Shown piece after piece: positions 14,504 through 28,795 of a DNA stretch of 64,000 nucleotides (its first letter is position 1; each line of letters starts with the position of its first letter). The notes under the pieces are model-generated. The model did not search any database and was not told the DNA's origin. It was given only the letters and a program-made list of their open reading frames with translations. Source of the DNA: Lanius collurio (Eukaryota; Chordata; Aves; Passeriformes; Laniidae). Made by a program: the position numbers and the translations under genes. The stretch is from NCBI GenBank assembly GCA_020086605.1, contig JACBWW010000007.1, positions 21,464,162 through 21,528,161 on the forward strand, read 5' to 3'.

Positions 14504-15722
14504 GCCCCCATAAACAGCTTTCCTTTCACAGCACTTTTCCTTAAGCAGCTTGGTAGTATTTACGTTTGTAAAGCTCCCAGTATTCCCAAACCTTACCCCT
14601 TTATTTTTAGCTTTCAAGTTTTTGCTTCAGCTGATGAGAACAGGAGAAGAAGGTGGTAGGTTTATTGCTGGCAGACAGCTTGGAAATTCTGAGTAAAGAA
14701 GCCAATCAAGGCAGAAGGATTATAACAATCAAAGTAGAAAATTTGCATATTTAGAGTATGGTTAGTGAGAAATAACAATGCCTTGGTTGTGCAAATCAAA
14801 CCCTCAGCAAAAGTGAAGGGATTTGCATATCTGGGAGAAATCTGTCATGTTATACATCAGTAACTGCATTCTAATTAGCGGAAAGCTCTAGCTTTTAGTG
14901 GAATATTAAATATAAGTGCTAGTAGTATTTTTATTTCCTTGTGAAATAATAGATTTAGGTCATTTGCGGCCTGATGAAAACAGATCATCTTGCCTGTAGG
15001 AAGCAATACTATTCAAAATGACCAAAGATACATTCATCATGCCATGCAGATAGACTATTTAAGATTGAGATCATATAAATGTTCAAAGAGTTCTGTATTA
15101 CAAATTGTGTTCATCCTTTTTGTCTATAGAAAGTGGTTTAAAGTAGCCCTCTTGAGAAAGTATTGCACAAAATAGATGAAAGTTTAAAACCACCTGTTCA
15201 GCTCTGCATAATAAATTACTTTTCCTTCATTTTAAATTTAGTGAATGAATAAAAATAAGCTGGACTGAAAAGTTTCACAGATAAAAATCCTAAAAAAACC
15301 CTGATGACTGAATTACTGTAACAATTTTCTATTATCTATTAAAATCAAGCAGAGTTAACAGTAGGCTGAGAACTTTTATAATAAAAGTAAAGAAAAAGAA
15401 TAGGTAAATTCTCTTTAAATATTAGTATGTAACAGTATATTTGTACCATTCATGCATGGAAAAATAAATGTGTTATTTCAGATTAATATTTATTTCTCCT
15501 TTCTTCTCTTGTGAATGACTCTCAGCTGTATTTTAGATGTAAACTTAAGACTGTCAGACACACCCTGGCCACCACTTGCAAGTGAACTACAGTTTGGTGT
15601 TGCACTGAAACGTAACAGAGAGTCCAGGCTAGCATATTCAATCTGCACAATATTACTGATAATGCATGTTCAGAGGCATTATCCATTTCCACAGAACAAA
15701 AAAAAAACATGGAGGAAACTCA

Positions 15723-16349
<627 letters not shown>

Positions 16350-18619
16350 AATAAAAAAGTAGTCAAAAGAGATGAAGTGACGGAAAACGTAACCTTGTTC
16401 AGGAAACAAAAAAACAAAAGCTGATGTGTAGTAGGTGCCTCAGCTGACTGGCTGTAGACAAATCCCAGTGTCAGAAGAAACAAGGGAGTGTTTGCCCCTA
16501 AGGCCCATCCCAGACTTTAGTGTTGAATTAATCCTGGCAACACACAGCACTTCCCAACAAGTAGAGTGGTGAGAGATCCTCAGTTATTCCACTGCCCCAG
16601 TGAAATGGCTCCTTTCAGTGAAGTCCAGCCCATTCAGCCTGCAGGCAAGAGAAAACAAGCAATTCAAATCAACAGACAAATTTATGTTGGCATAAACCTA
16701 AAACAAAAAAAAAAAATAATAAACAACCTAAAAATTATATTCATATGCTACTTCCATGTCAAGGCCCACAAATGTTTTATGAACTTTAGACATCATGGTT
16801 AGCTATGTATTTCCAAAGATGTGTAATGTAAGACAGCTAAAACTGAAGCCATAAGCTTGTCAGAGGTTATACCACAAAACAAACATTTTTGCTTCTGTTT
16901 ATGCTTCCAGACCAAACCACAGTCCAAACACATCTGATTTCAGGAACAGTATCACATTTAAGTGCTAGCTTGAGGATATTCTCTGCCCTAAATAAACAGA
17001 ATCTTCTTTTTAAGCCTATTTGCACTCCCACAGGAACCATTCATTACTTTTGTTTCCTGTATTGAATTTTTGCCATGAGATGATGACTACAGAGTATTTT
17101 TCACAGATATGACTTCTTTTCTCTAGGACAGCCTAATTTACCTCCACCTAATTCAGAAATCCCAATTAATGTAAGCAATAATTAGCTCAAATGAAGTGTG
17201 AGAAGAATTAGTCAAAATTAGATACAAATTTATTGGTTTTCATATCTTTGTCCTATGTCTGAAAAACAGAACAATGTAAAACTAAAAGAAAAAATAAAAC
17301 ATGATACAATCTCTTAAGTCAGCTTTTGGCCTACATAATATTGCAATTATGTGACATTATTTGCTTACATTCTCCTAATTTTATTTTTAGACAGAAGGCA
17401 ATTCATACAATAACTCTGTTAATTTTTCATAAAATACAAGTCACTCGCATGTATATGCTAACCATTACAAGTGTACAAATAAACATACATCAGCATTCTT
17501 CTACCTGCCCAAAGAAATTAAGGACTTCCTTTTTACCCATTATTCAACTCAAAACCACAGACAATTCCACATGTAAAAAATATAGGAAACTGATACTAAT
17601 ACCTTACATTTTGTAGGATGAATACACATTTATATATCAAACTTATACATAAATGGACTAGCAGGTTCTGTTTTTGGTCAGGACTCTAACAAGAAAAATA
17701 ATTTAAAAGATATTTTATTCTCTCAAAACTCCTAGAATTCTTCAATTACTTCATTTTAGCACTCTTACCACAAAACTGTTGAAACACCTGAACACCAGAG
17801 GCCACAAATCTACCAGATACATATCACTTGTGATGGACCAAATCTTCTACTGACATTTTCTCTAGGACTTGCAATTTGAGTGCCATTTCTGAAGGACAAA
17901 TCATTAACAGCTGTAATTTTCATGCCCCAAGGGCACCACCAGGGCCATCAGTCCCTATCTGAATTCAGAGCCTTGCCCTGCCAGCTCTGCAGTGTCCACA
18001 GCTCCTGAGTCATTCTCCCCCATGGGCAGCCAGCCCCACTTCAGCTGCTCTCTGGCACTCTAGTGGTCAGCCAGCTACAGGTCACCCAAAATTCCTCCTC
18101 AAGCATCACTTGCTCTTCTGATTTCTGCTACCATCTTTAACAACGGAAGTCAGCAGCAGGTGATTGATTTTGAGTACTATTCCTCTTGCTCTGGCCCATG
18201 CTGACTTCAGCACACTTTACTGATCATGCAGCACAAATCAGATTTTCCAGTCATATCCTACTGAAGATTTAATCTGTGCTTAGGGAGGAGCAACAGATTT
18301 TATTCCCTTGACACCTACACTGCAGAAGTTTGTAATGGCATTCCAAGAAATGTGCAATACAGCACTAAGAAAATTGACAGGGTGGAAGGAAACACAGTGA
18401 TCCAGATGATGAACGATGGATAGAGAAAAAAATTTTCTGGGCAAACAGCAAGCAAAAAAAAAAGAGGACACAAAACAAGAAAAGAAAATGGGAATGACGA
18501 ACAAACAAGAATAAACACATTACCATCAGGGAGAGAACCAAAAATGACAACAGGAAGGAAAGTGGAGATCTTCAGCTGATACAGCAGAGATAATACACAA
18601 CTGTAAAAAATGTGACATA

Positions 18620-19765
18620 CTAAATAGTGTGGCTTTTTTGGCCAACAGGGCACAAAGTGGCTCACATCCAGCCTGCTTTCAAACAGCAACCCCAAGTCCC
18701 CTTCATCTGAGCAGCTCTCAAGATGCTGTTTCCCAAGCTTGGCACGTTACATGGGGTTTTTGCAACCCAGCTGCAGGACCTGACCCTTGGCCTTATCAAT
18801 CCTCATACAACAGACCTCAGTCAATCCAGCCTGTTGAATTCCTTTTGCAGAGCCTTCCTACTCTCCTGCATATCAATACTTCCATCCAATTTAACATCTT
18901 CTGCGAACTTACTGAGGATGCATGCATTCCCCTCATCCAAACCATCAATAGAGACATTAAACTGGACCGGCCCCAGTACTGACCCCTAGGGAACACCACT
19001 GGTGACCAGCTGCCAACTGGATTTAATGGCATTCAGTACCACCCTCTGGGCCTGACTATCCTGCCAGTTTTTTACCCAGTGAAGACTGCACCCATCCAAG
19101 CCCTACACAGCAGGTTTCCCCAGGAGAATAATATGGGAGATGATATCACATGCATTACTGAAATCTGAATAAACAAAATCCACAGCCTTTCCCTCATCCA
19201 CCAGTTAGGTTACTTTACAATAGAAAGATATCAAGTTAGTCAAACAGGATCTGCCTTTTGTAAATCCATTTTGTAAACCACATAGCATGTGATGGCACTC
19301 AAGATGATCTGCTCCATGACATTCCCCAGTATCAAAGTTAGGCTAATAGGCTTATAGTTCCCTGGGTCATCCTTCTGACCCTTCCTGTGGATGGTCATTG
19401 CATTTGCTAATTTTCAGTCAACCTGACCTTCTTCAGTTAACCATGACTGCTGGTAAGTGGTATAAAGTACCTTGATAAGCCTGTTCACCAGCTTTCTCAG
19501 GCGCATCCCATCTGAGCCCATAGATTTGTGGATGTCTAATTGGCTATAGGTCAATAAGTAGCAGGTCACTAACCATTTCTTTGTGGATTTTTGGGGCTTC
19601 ACTTAGCTCTCTATACTTCCCCAACTTCCAGCTCTGGGAGCTGTGCATCTTGGGGATGACTGGTTTTGGTATTACACTGAAGCAAAGAACCCAGACTGAG
19701 GCAAGAAGAGCAAAAATATCTTGTTTAGGGTGGGGTTCCTGCCCATTTAGGCAGAAAATATCCCA
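18620..19765 (-). mobile_element. CR1 LINE fragment with decayed ORF2 reverse transcriptase, minus orientation
   Basis: Read on the minus strand this is the C-terminal half of CR1 ORF2. Recognisable order: a segment like 'HKSMGSDGM' (near 19,520), 'RKGQKDDPGNYKPISLT' equivalents near 19,340-19,400, a region matching the GKAVD..DF block (near 19,170-19,190), a block corresponding to TSGVPxGSVLGPV (near 18,985-19,010) and LSKFAEDVKLDGS (18,885-18,925), ending at a CR1-like DLGLLFESRLDVSHFVPCWPKKP near 18,625-18,690. Stops and frameshifts interrupt it throughout. Its 3' UTR and terminal octamers are missing, so it is truncated at both ends. Confidence 0.85.
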
Positions 19766-21670
19766 CATTTCAGTTTATTGACATTACTAGAGGAACTACC
19801 ATTTTCTTAAGGTTAGTTTCACATGAAAAACATATACACGCTCATGCTACCTATTAGTTTGTGAACTATGCAAGCTGTGCTATGGTGTTAAATACATCAT
19901 TGAAATGGTTGGAAGATGTTAATAGAGAGTCACTGATTTCAATTAGAGATTAATCTTAAATAGAAAGCTGTAAACATTCTAGAAAGGTTTTCAGATATAT
20001 CAAAACTAGTTTGATGTTCAATTATATGTATACAGTCAGATATTTAATATGCTTTTACGTATTAAGTCTACAGGAAGACGTACTTGTCATGCTTTTGTTT
20101 ATTATCACTAATAGTGTTGTACATTTTCCATATTTGTTTTCTAGTGCTTCAAGTATTACAAAAATGCATACAAACTTCCTCGCAAAAAATTCCTAGTTGG
20201 AAGTATTACTCACTCAAATAATCAAAACCAGAATCAGTCCAAATCAAAATACTCGGTTTAAAATGACAACTTCTGGAAGCACAACACACAAAGAGAAGTC
20301 AAGGAGGATCTGAAATTATATATGCTTATGCATGATTTTGCTATGGGCAGAAGAGTGTAATTTGAGGTTAATGAGACATTTACGGCCTTTGAAGAAAATG
20401 CAGATTGAAGTTAACATGGATGTGTATCTAGAAATACCACTTGCACTTGTTTATCAATCTGTGCCCTAAGCCACATTTAGAGATACTTAAATAGTCTATG
20501 AATTAGGCCTTCAGGGCTAAGCTGATCCTTTCCAGGATGTGCAGTTACCACTTTTCAACCTGAGGAGAAGATTGTCAGTATCTCTACGCTTATTCTGTGT
20601 CTGCTAGGGGTATAGAAGACATGGCTTAGAAGTCTTCTTTGCTGCAGCATAGAGTAGAAAACTAAAGTGATTTCAAGTTTTTTTAACCTGCTTGTCCACG
20701 TCATGGACAGTTACAATAAAACTATAAAGAAATATAAATTATATGAACACAGGAAACTGAAGGCTGCAGAGATGTACCAGGACTTCCCAGGCCTGATCTA
20801 AAACAACGGGTGCACCACAGTATGCCTCAGCTTTCAGTCGCTGACCACCTTCACTCTTTGGCCCTTCCCTCTACTCATATTCCTAAGGGGGTTTTTGGGC
20901 ACATTTGTAGGTCTGACATCAATAGAGAGTCAGGGTTAAAGACTCACATCCCTGTCATTAGACATACACTCTGAAAGCATACAGACATCTTGATTAGCTG
21001 AAATGTAAGAGCAACCAGCTAGTCAGCAGAAAAAAAAGGACAAATGATGTAATCAATAAAATTTCAGATTCTCCTCATACTGATATTTTGCTAAGTATTT
21101 AATGCATTTCACAGAATATGGGGATTCAAAAAATACTTCATTTACCAATAACATGAACTGTGTTTTATCTTCTTTCCATTCTCTTTGTCCTCTTGAAACA
21201 AGTAATTTTGAAATTGTTAAGGAAAGAGGATATATATATATGGTCACTTGCTTTTTGGGTTTTATTTGTTGTTTTGGCTTGTGTCTGTGTGGGTGTTTGT
21301 CTGGTTAATTGTTTTTAAACAAAAGCAATTAAAATATTATCATATTATAACATACATAAAGCTCTATAATAAGCTAATGTTGTGGTATGATACTGTAAAT
21401 TAGAGCTACCCAAGGCATAGACATTTTTGAACAGGCCTGCAGTATTAATTTTAGCAATGTGTCCATATAATTTGAAATATTAGCAGAAAACTAATTATAC
21501 AGTTGCCTTCTGTAAAAGCTCTTCCCAAAGCAGGTTTAAATGCACCTCTACTTCATAATTAGCACTACACCCTCTGAATAGTCACTGTATTCAAACATTT
21601 GTTCGATAACAAAAGAGCAGTTTTTTCCAAATATCAGTAAATGCATACTGGGTTTTTTCTGCTATCTTTC

Positions 21671-21675
<5 letters not shown>

Positions 21676-21714
<39 letters not shown>

Positions 21715-21720
21715 AAAAAA
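21676..21720. repeat. Long poly(A) tract (A37, G, A7)
   Basis: A run of about 37 adenines, one G and seven more adenines. No retroposon body precedes it. Confidence 0.95.
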
Positions 21721-22259
21721 GTTATAACTTCTTTAGAGATTTTTTTTCTGAGCTTCTAGAACTTTCTTGATACACTGAACTTCTTCCTTACGCTATGTAA
21801 AGTTATTCGGACATATCAGACAAAATCATAGTGAACAACACAGAGAAACACCAATCATGAACTAATGTGCACTTTCTGGACTGGATTACTTAGAACATTG
21901 GTGGGAAGTTTATTTAACAAAACTGGCCAATCACAAGATATTTTTGAATCTCAGAACTGTAACTAAAGCAATATGTGGCTTCAAATTAACGTGCAGCTAA
22001 GTCTTATGAGAAATTCTTTTCATAATAGAACATATATGTGTATTTTGTTGTATTTTTGTAAGCATTTTCCCAACTGGAATAAATTATTTATTATTAGATT
22101 ATTCTTAAAAATACACACTAACACACAAAACACCCTCAAAACAAAATGAAACAAAGCAAAAAAAAAATCTAGACTTCTAATAATCCTAACTTTAGGCGAC
22201 CAGATCTAAGCATGTTTTTTTCTCAAACATTGCAAGTATTTCTACAGGAAAGGTAGTCA

Positions 22260-22560
22260 AAGGAGAGGTGGGGCAATGCTGTCCTGAGCCAGCTTCCTGC
22301 TCTGCCTTGAGACTTGTGCTCAGTTCCTCCCATCCCAAGTCACTTCCTGGGGCAGAGCTGGCTGTGCAGCAGTGAACAAAACATGCAAGAAATCTAATTT
22401 ACATAAGAGGCATGCAGATTGGCCCCCCTCTCACTTTCTCCTCTATTTCTTCTTCTTTTCTTTACCTGGTTGCTGCATTTAAGAAGAAAACTGTACAATA
22501 AAGCTGAAGAGTTCCCTGACAGGTAGTCCAGTGTCTTTTTTCAGCCTGAGGAGATCTTAA
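22260..22560 (+). mobile_element. Possible LTR 3' part (solo LTR remnant), uncertain
   Basis: A GC-richer block is followed by a pyrimidine-rich stretch (22,425-22,470) and an AATAAA signal at 22,497-22,502 in a context (GTACAATAAAGCTGAAGAG) that looks like the R region of an LTR. I see no clear TG...CA ends, no second copy in the window and no coding remnant. It could instead be unique sequence. Confidence 0.3.
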
Positions 22561-22650
22561 AACAAACATCATGCCCTGTATTGGTGAATCATGACACTAA
22601 ATTAGCATTATAAACTTCATTAGGGATGAGTGTCTCAATAATGTGTTACA

Positions 22651-22695
22651 AGATCATAGAATTATTTAGGTGGGAAGTACAACTTATTTGCAGTC
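22651..22695 (-). mobile_element. Short CR1 3' tip, minus orientation
   Basis: GATCATAGAATTATTTAGGT followed by a GGAAG block resembles the extreme 3' end of CR1 read in reverse. Only about 45 bases align by eye. Confidence 0.45.
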
Positions 22696-24206
22696 AAAGA
22701 TTCCTTCAAGATTTAAAGTTTAAAGTGAGAAGAAAGTGATACAAATTTAAGAACTATGATGTACCCTTGCTTAAAGTGAAAATAAATGCCAGACATACAA
22801 ACATCACTATGGACCTTGAAGTTGGTCTTAGATGTATGATTAAAAGTAACTGAAGACAAAGTAGATAATTCACTTTTTTTTTAATATGGAAATACAGACT
22901 GAAAAGCAATAAAAATTACCTACAAACATTAAATTAAACAGCTTTGGGTGTTGTATTTAAAGAACATGCTGCATTCACCCTTCTATGAATTTTGCCAAGT
23001 AAGAGAAATAGATAGGCCTAGATAGGCTAGGACAGTTTCAGTAGATCCCTCAGGTTACAAACTACAATAACCATTTAATTTTCAGAAAACGGGCACACAT
23101 TTCTTTCATATCATTGCTTCTTGCCTGGAGCTACCACTCTTATTCTGAATTTCTAAATCTGATACACTATCAAAAAGAACAATGGGATTATAAGAAAAAG
23201 CTGTGTGGTCCCTACAATGTTTTTGAAAACTGCAATTCTCTCAATAGTGTAAACAATTTGAAAAGCAAGCAGAGGGAAAGAAAATATGTGATTATCACTC
23301 CCTTCCAAGAAAAAACAAAGAAATTCATCTCAGCATTCTCTAAAAAATCAGCTGTTTTGATCTAAATATAAGAGGGGGTTGTTGAACAATCACAGATACA
23401 GTTTCCCCTATTTTTTCCTGTATTTAAAATTATAAAAAAACAGTATGGCCAGAAGGACCCAAGATTAACCAGGAATGGTCATATAACACAGTTGCACTTA
23501 TCTCACTGACTTTTTGAATGGTAATTTCAACTGCTATAACTTGTAAGTATAGAAGAATTTCAGTGGTTAGACAATTTTCATATTTTGCTGCTTTTTGAGA
23601 TAAATTGATGAAGATCACAAATAAATATGAAGTGTCAGTATTAGGAGGGAAAAATATGGCATAAACTGCTTACAAGCATAAGCCTGAAATAACTAATAAT
23701 CCCAAAATTACAGGTCTGTTCCATTCAGCTCAAATCGTGATCTGAATTTAAGTTTCTCATCAATGTCTGAACACTGAAGCCATTCAGTTGTGGTCTAATT
23801 GCAGCTGCAAAGTCTTAAGAAAATACTATATTTCTAGTACATATGTTAGGGAAGTGTACAAAAAATAGCATCAATACAGTCTAGCCCAACCAATGGCATA
23901 ATTTCTAGCTTTTACTTCTGATATAACCTTGTAAAAGAAATGTAACACACTCTGGCTCTTTGTTTCTTTTATGCACCTCTGTTTGCTTAAATTCAGATAT
24001 GTTACTACAAAAATAAAAAGATTATGATCTGAAAGAGATTGTTCAGCCCTGAGTTTCTGTAAGACAAAAGATCCTGTAGAGTAAAATCTCTTATACCATG
24101 AGCAAACCACTAATTTATGGATATGAAAAAAAAAATAAAACATGCACACAAAAATCAGTATTTTATACATTAGGCTTAATGAATAGGCCTTCATAAGTTG
24201 AACAAC

Positions 24207-24211
<5 letters not shown>

Positions 24212-24237
<26 letters not shown>

Positions 24238-24238
24238 A
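24212..24238. repeat. Poly(A) run, about 27 bases
   Basis: Uninterrupted adenines in unique AT-rich DNA. Confidence 0.95.
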
Positions 24239-24660
24239 TCAAAGTTCATTACCTGCTACCACTGTAAGACCTTAAAAAACCCATTTGTAACATGGAATGA
24301 GTCTTAACTTCTCTCCAGTAAAAAAGGCTAAATGACTGAAAAGAAAAAATCTTAAGGGAGTCAATCAGGTTTTGTCTAAATATTATACAAAGAAACTCAC
24401 AGGTCTCAGTCCTCTTTCTTGTCTTCACCATTGAACTTAAGTGTGTGCCCTTGTCAAGGATGAAAGAAACTAAAACTCTAGTCTGAACCAACTGAAAAAG
24501 TGTCTAAGGGACTGATTGATATGCAATTCGATCTCTTGAGGCTATTTAATGATTAGAATTTGATATCTCCCTCTTGGCATTCTAGTCTCAGAAGAAGAGA
24601 CATTAAAAATGTTACAATAACCAGAAACAGGGTGGGAAAAGCAATTTAAACCAGCTGGGC

Positions 24661-24722
24661 ACATGAACACATGCAAAAACACAGACACACACACAGACAT
24701 GCAGACACACACACACACACAT
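24661..24722. repeat. Imperfect CA/ACAG microsatellite
   Basis: CA units with AG and TG interruptions, ending in a pure ACACACACACACAC stretch. Confidence 0.9.
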
Positions 24723-25429
24723 TAATATATATGACTAAAAAAAAGTTGCTGCTTTATTATACAAATTCTTAGAACTGAATTACTCAGGAGACAGGCAGGA
24801 CATTTTCATTGCATTACCTGGTTCAGTTACCAGGTGTTGATACTGCCTTCATTCATATGATAATGTCACAATTATGCATTCATTCTGGGAATGGGAAAGT
24901 TGAGTGGCTACCCTCATTAACCTGAAGAAATCTAAACCCACACCTCCCTCTTTCAAGTTACAAACATTAGCTTTCACATAAGGCTGGGATAGCTGTGAGG
25001 ACTCTGTGAAGCATTCTCAATCCTGAACCACAAGGCTTCTCTCTTGAGATTCTCGCCCTTGGACTTTAAGAAAACTCTAACATTGCATTCCCATAAAGTA
25101 CAAACTTCCTTGGACAGGTATTCTCACTTTCAAGCAAGCCTCAAGCAGTTTGTAGAATTATTTCATAAAATAAAAATTGTGACTGGAGATTATCATTATT
25201 ATGCTTTTACATCATCGTATTTTATCAATTAATTCTTCCCCTTAGCTTTTCTTTCTTTGCCTGAAAGAGGACAACTTCAACAGCATAAGGCAGAGTGTCC
25301 TCCAGCTTCTGTTCCTGTATGACTCTCCTCCTAACTTAGTGGGCTTTCACCTGTTAAATCCTGTTTTGGACCCCTTATATTTAAGAGGTGAGAGAACGTC
25401 TCAGCAAGAAAAGTATCCACAAAATGTGA

Positions 25430-25897
25430 AAAATGGGATCACCAGAATCACTCTAGATCAGGGTTGCTCAAGCAACGAAGCTGATGAAGGGGCTGGAGCA
25501 CAGATCTTACAAAGAGGGGCTGAGGGATCTGGGGTCCTTTAGCCTGGGGAAAAGAAACCTTAGGGGTAGTCATTATTGCTATCTACAAATACCTGAAAGG
25601 AGGCTCTAGCAAGGTGGAGGGCAGTCTCTTCTTCCAAATAACAAGCAACAGAACAAGTGGAAATCGCCTCAAGTTGGAGCAGATGAGGTGTAGATTAAAT
25701 ATTGGGAGAAGATTTTTTACCAGGAGGATTGCTAAGCAGTGGAACAGGCTGCCCACAGAAGTGATGGAAGCACCATTCCTGAAGGCATTGGAAAGGTGTG
25801 TGGATGTGGTACTTAGGGACATGGGTTTGGGCTGGATGTGGCAGTGCTGAATCTTAGAATTCTTTTCCAACCAAAACAATTCTATTTTTCTATGACT
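25430..25897 (+). mobile_element. CR1 LINE 3' end, about 460 bp, plus orientation
   Basis: The order matches CR1: GGGGCTGAGGGATCTGGGG, CCTGGGGAAAAGAAACC, CTACAAATACCTGAAAGGAGG, GGGAGAAGATTTTTTACCAG, GTGGAACAGGCTGCCCA, and a terminal ATTCTATTTTTCTATGA near 25,880. The copy is diverged and 5'-truncated downstream of the reverse transcriptase. Open frames on both strands here are products of this repeat. Confidence 0.92.
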
Positions 25898-28734
25898 TTA
25901 GATGATGTTAGTGAGACCATTCATGTTCTGCCTGCTGCCTTTCCCCTCTTCCCAGCAAACACAGTTTAAAACTTTGCCTAGAAGAGAGTCTGTGGCATAT
26001 CCTCTGCTTACTGTCCTGTCTATGCTGAATTCAATAATGAAGGATGAAATTCTTGACTTTCTATCTAACATAAGTACTGGGAGCTGTGAATTATATCACA
26101 TACTGTGGACCACTAAAAGCTAAGCATAATATTACCATACAGAAGTCCCACTATGGATCCATATCTTAGGCTGTTTTTCGCAGTAAGCACTGGAATTCAG
26201 AGCCTAAGATATAAACTAGATAGGGCTAGAGAATGTCCTCCAACACTGTCCTGCCCCAGTACTCAGACCTCTCAGCCAATGCACAGGAATAAGCAGTGAG
26301 TAGGATAGGCCAGATGTATTCCTCAACAGACAGATCTTTTTCTTTTTAGTATGAAAGATTTTCACTATAGAGATGCAAGCTCTGCTATGTGACATGGCCT
26401 CAGAGGCAGAGAACAGGACCTGGACCATTTTATTTACTAAGAGATGTAACCTCATAGGCAGAACCAGAGATCTATTTCCTCACCACTGAGGGATGCCTGA
26501 ACCCCAAGTTTCACTGTGCCTACTTTTATTTAATGTCCAATTTCTGCTTAAATATGGAAAATGAGGGTGGAAAATAGAGGTTATGTTCCCCCAGAAAATT
26601 AATGATAGATGACTATCATCTCACATCAGAGATATTGACCTGTAATATGAAAAGATGTACAAAAAAACAACAAAAGTGAGATTTATTTCCAAAATAACAA
26701 TAAAAGCCTGGTAAATATTAGGCAGAATCCAACAGCAACATGTAGAAATCTAAGACTTCTGAAATTGCACAACCTTGGAAATGCAAATTCTAAAATTGTT
26801 ACAAAAACTAGCAAGAAGATATGCTACAAAGAATAATTCTATATAGTCACAAGCTTGAAAAATATGTCATCATGCCAGTTACTTGAGTTTTGTGTAGGTT
26901 TTTTCAATCATTATTATTTTCTATTGGTTACCAAAACATGCCAGAAAAGCAGGAAAGCTAAGCTTGGAAAAGATATCAAATTTTTTACAGGTAGTTTTCT
27001 GTTCAGTTAAAAAGGTCCTCCATTTCAAATCCCACATTCCCAAATGATAAAAATCAAATCATCTTTCATGGTCTTTTAACAATTCCAAGAGAAATCTCAG
27101 AATAATAAAGAAATGTTTTTCTCTTAGGTAAAAAAAAATAAATTTCTGAAAATTGCATGGCAACCTCTATCATTCTACTACATGGGAAACTTCAAAGCCA
27201 TCTCACATGTAGTTAATTATATTTTCTTGCATCAAAGCATTTTCAGAAGTCTAATGCAATATAGTATTTGCCTTGTAATGTGTAGAGCTGTATCCGAGTT
27301 GGAAATGGAAGCCAACAAAAAATATAGAAGTTGTCATTTCTCCTCCTGCTCATCCTTACACTCCAATTATTGGAATGTTTCCATCTTTGCCTAGCCCAAT
27401 GAATAGGTAGGTACCTTCTCTACCTTGGAAACAAATACTAAAGCTCACATTCGTCTCCCAAACTCTATATGAGAAAGACAGACATTCTGTCTGTACCAGA
27501 AGCATATAGTTCAGGCAGCACTTCTTCCTACTGTAACGTAGGTATTTCACATTAAATATTAGTTGAAGTCAACCACTATGAAAACATCCTGAAGATTATG
27601 TTTAAAAAGCCCAAGTGATTAGCCTAGATTAGACAGCTAACTGTCCTGAGCTGTACTAAGATGATGCTTTCTTTCATCTCTTACCAATATATACATAATT
27701 ATCTTTATAAGCACAGTTAAGAAATTTGTAACTTTACTGTTTGTTTCATACATGAACAAAGTCCTCATGACTAAAATCAGGAAGATCTAATTCTGCTGTG
27801 AATTTCTTAACAGTTTTTGTCTGTTCCATCATTAATTGTGCTGGCAGTTTATCAAAGATGATGTAGCATCCATTGGTAGGAAATTCAGTATACAGAGTCA
27901 AGACTAAAATTCACATATTTTCTCACCTACCATCCAATTAATTTTATTTTCTGGGGCTGTTTTTATTATTGTTGCCATTTATATTGGTATTCCCATATCC
28001 ATCTTCAAGTTATTTTAAAGACTGCTGCAATATATCTTCCTTGTTGTAAAATCATATTCTAGAGAACAAGTTTATGTATTTTTACCATCTTCACCTAATA
28101 TAAGCCTTTACTAACACTGAACTGATAGGTTTGTGGAAAAATAGTAATATGTTAGAAATATTTGGGTTAGTTATTTTTAAAAAAACATTTTTCCCATGAT
28201 TTTTTAGTTGCAATGAGTACCATTTAGGAATCACTTTCTAACAAGACCCATACAATAATATTATTATCATATTATTTAGCACACTTTTCCTGCTTTCACA
28301 AGACTGCAAAACTACATGGGCATTTTAAAAAATGAGGAAAAATATTTTTTAACCATATGATTCCATGACAAAATCTTATGTCTTGGTACCTTTTCAAGAC
28401 CCATCTTACTCTTGTTCTTCCCTGTTTGAAAAGGTCCTCTTATAAAAGTACCTCTGCTTTTCCTGCTTTGCACATAGCCTTCTCAGTTCTTCTCTAATTC
28501 TCAAATCTTTCTCATTGAGTGCATAGTGCCAGCATATTCTTTTCTCCAAATCATAATTCTTTCCTGTCACTCTTTTCTTCTCCCTGGTCATTTGTTTTTA
28601 GCTTCCTTTTGTTTACAGGAAAAGTAAAATGCCCATCAAATCAATCAATGTAAAATTTATTTTTAATTTGTGGAAGGAATTTATTTCATTTATTTTGTAA
28701 AGGGTTTCTGGTTTTCTTTATTTATTTGGTTTTG

Positions 28735-28790
28735 GGGTTTGTTTTTTTTTGTTTTGTTTTTTTGGGGTTTTTTTTCCTTGTATCATATCC
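28735..28790. repeat. T/G low-complexity tract
   Basis: Long T runs broken by GGGG groups lie immediately left of the LTR-derived element. The encoded F/G-rich frame is an artefact. Confidence 0.85.
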
Positions 28791-28795
28791 ATATA

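Noticed and set aside
18280..18695. Overlapping hydrophobic minus-strand frames that look like membrane proteins
   Set aside because: Phenylalanine and leucine richness comes from A-rich plus-strand DNA; the first residues of the longest frame are CR1-derived.
25339..25879. Frames of 67-98 codons on both strands
   Set aside because: Translated CR1 3' end, largely non-coding even in an intact element.
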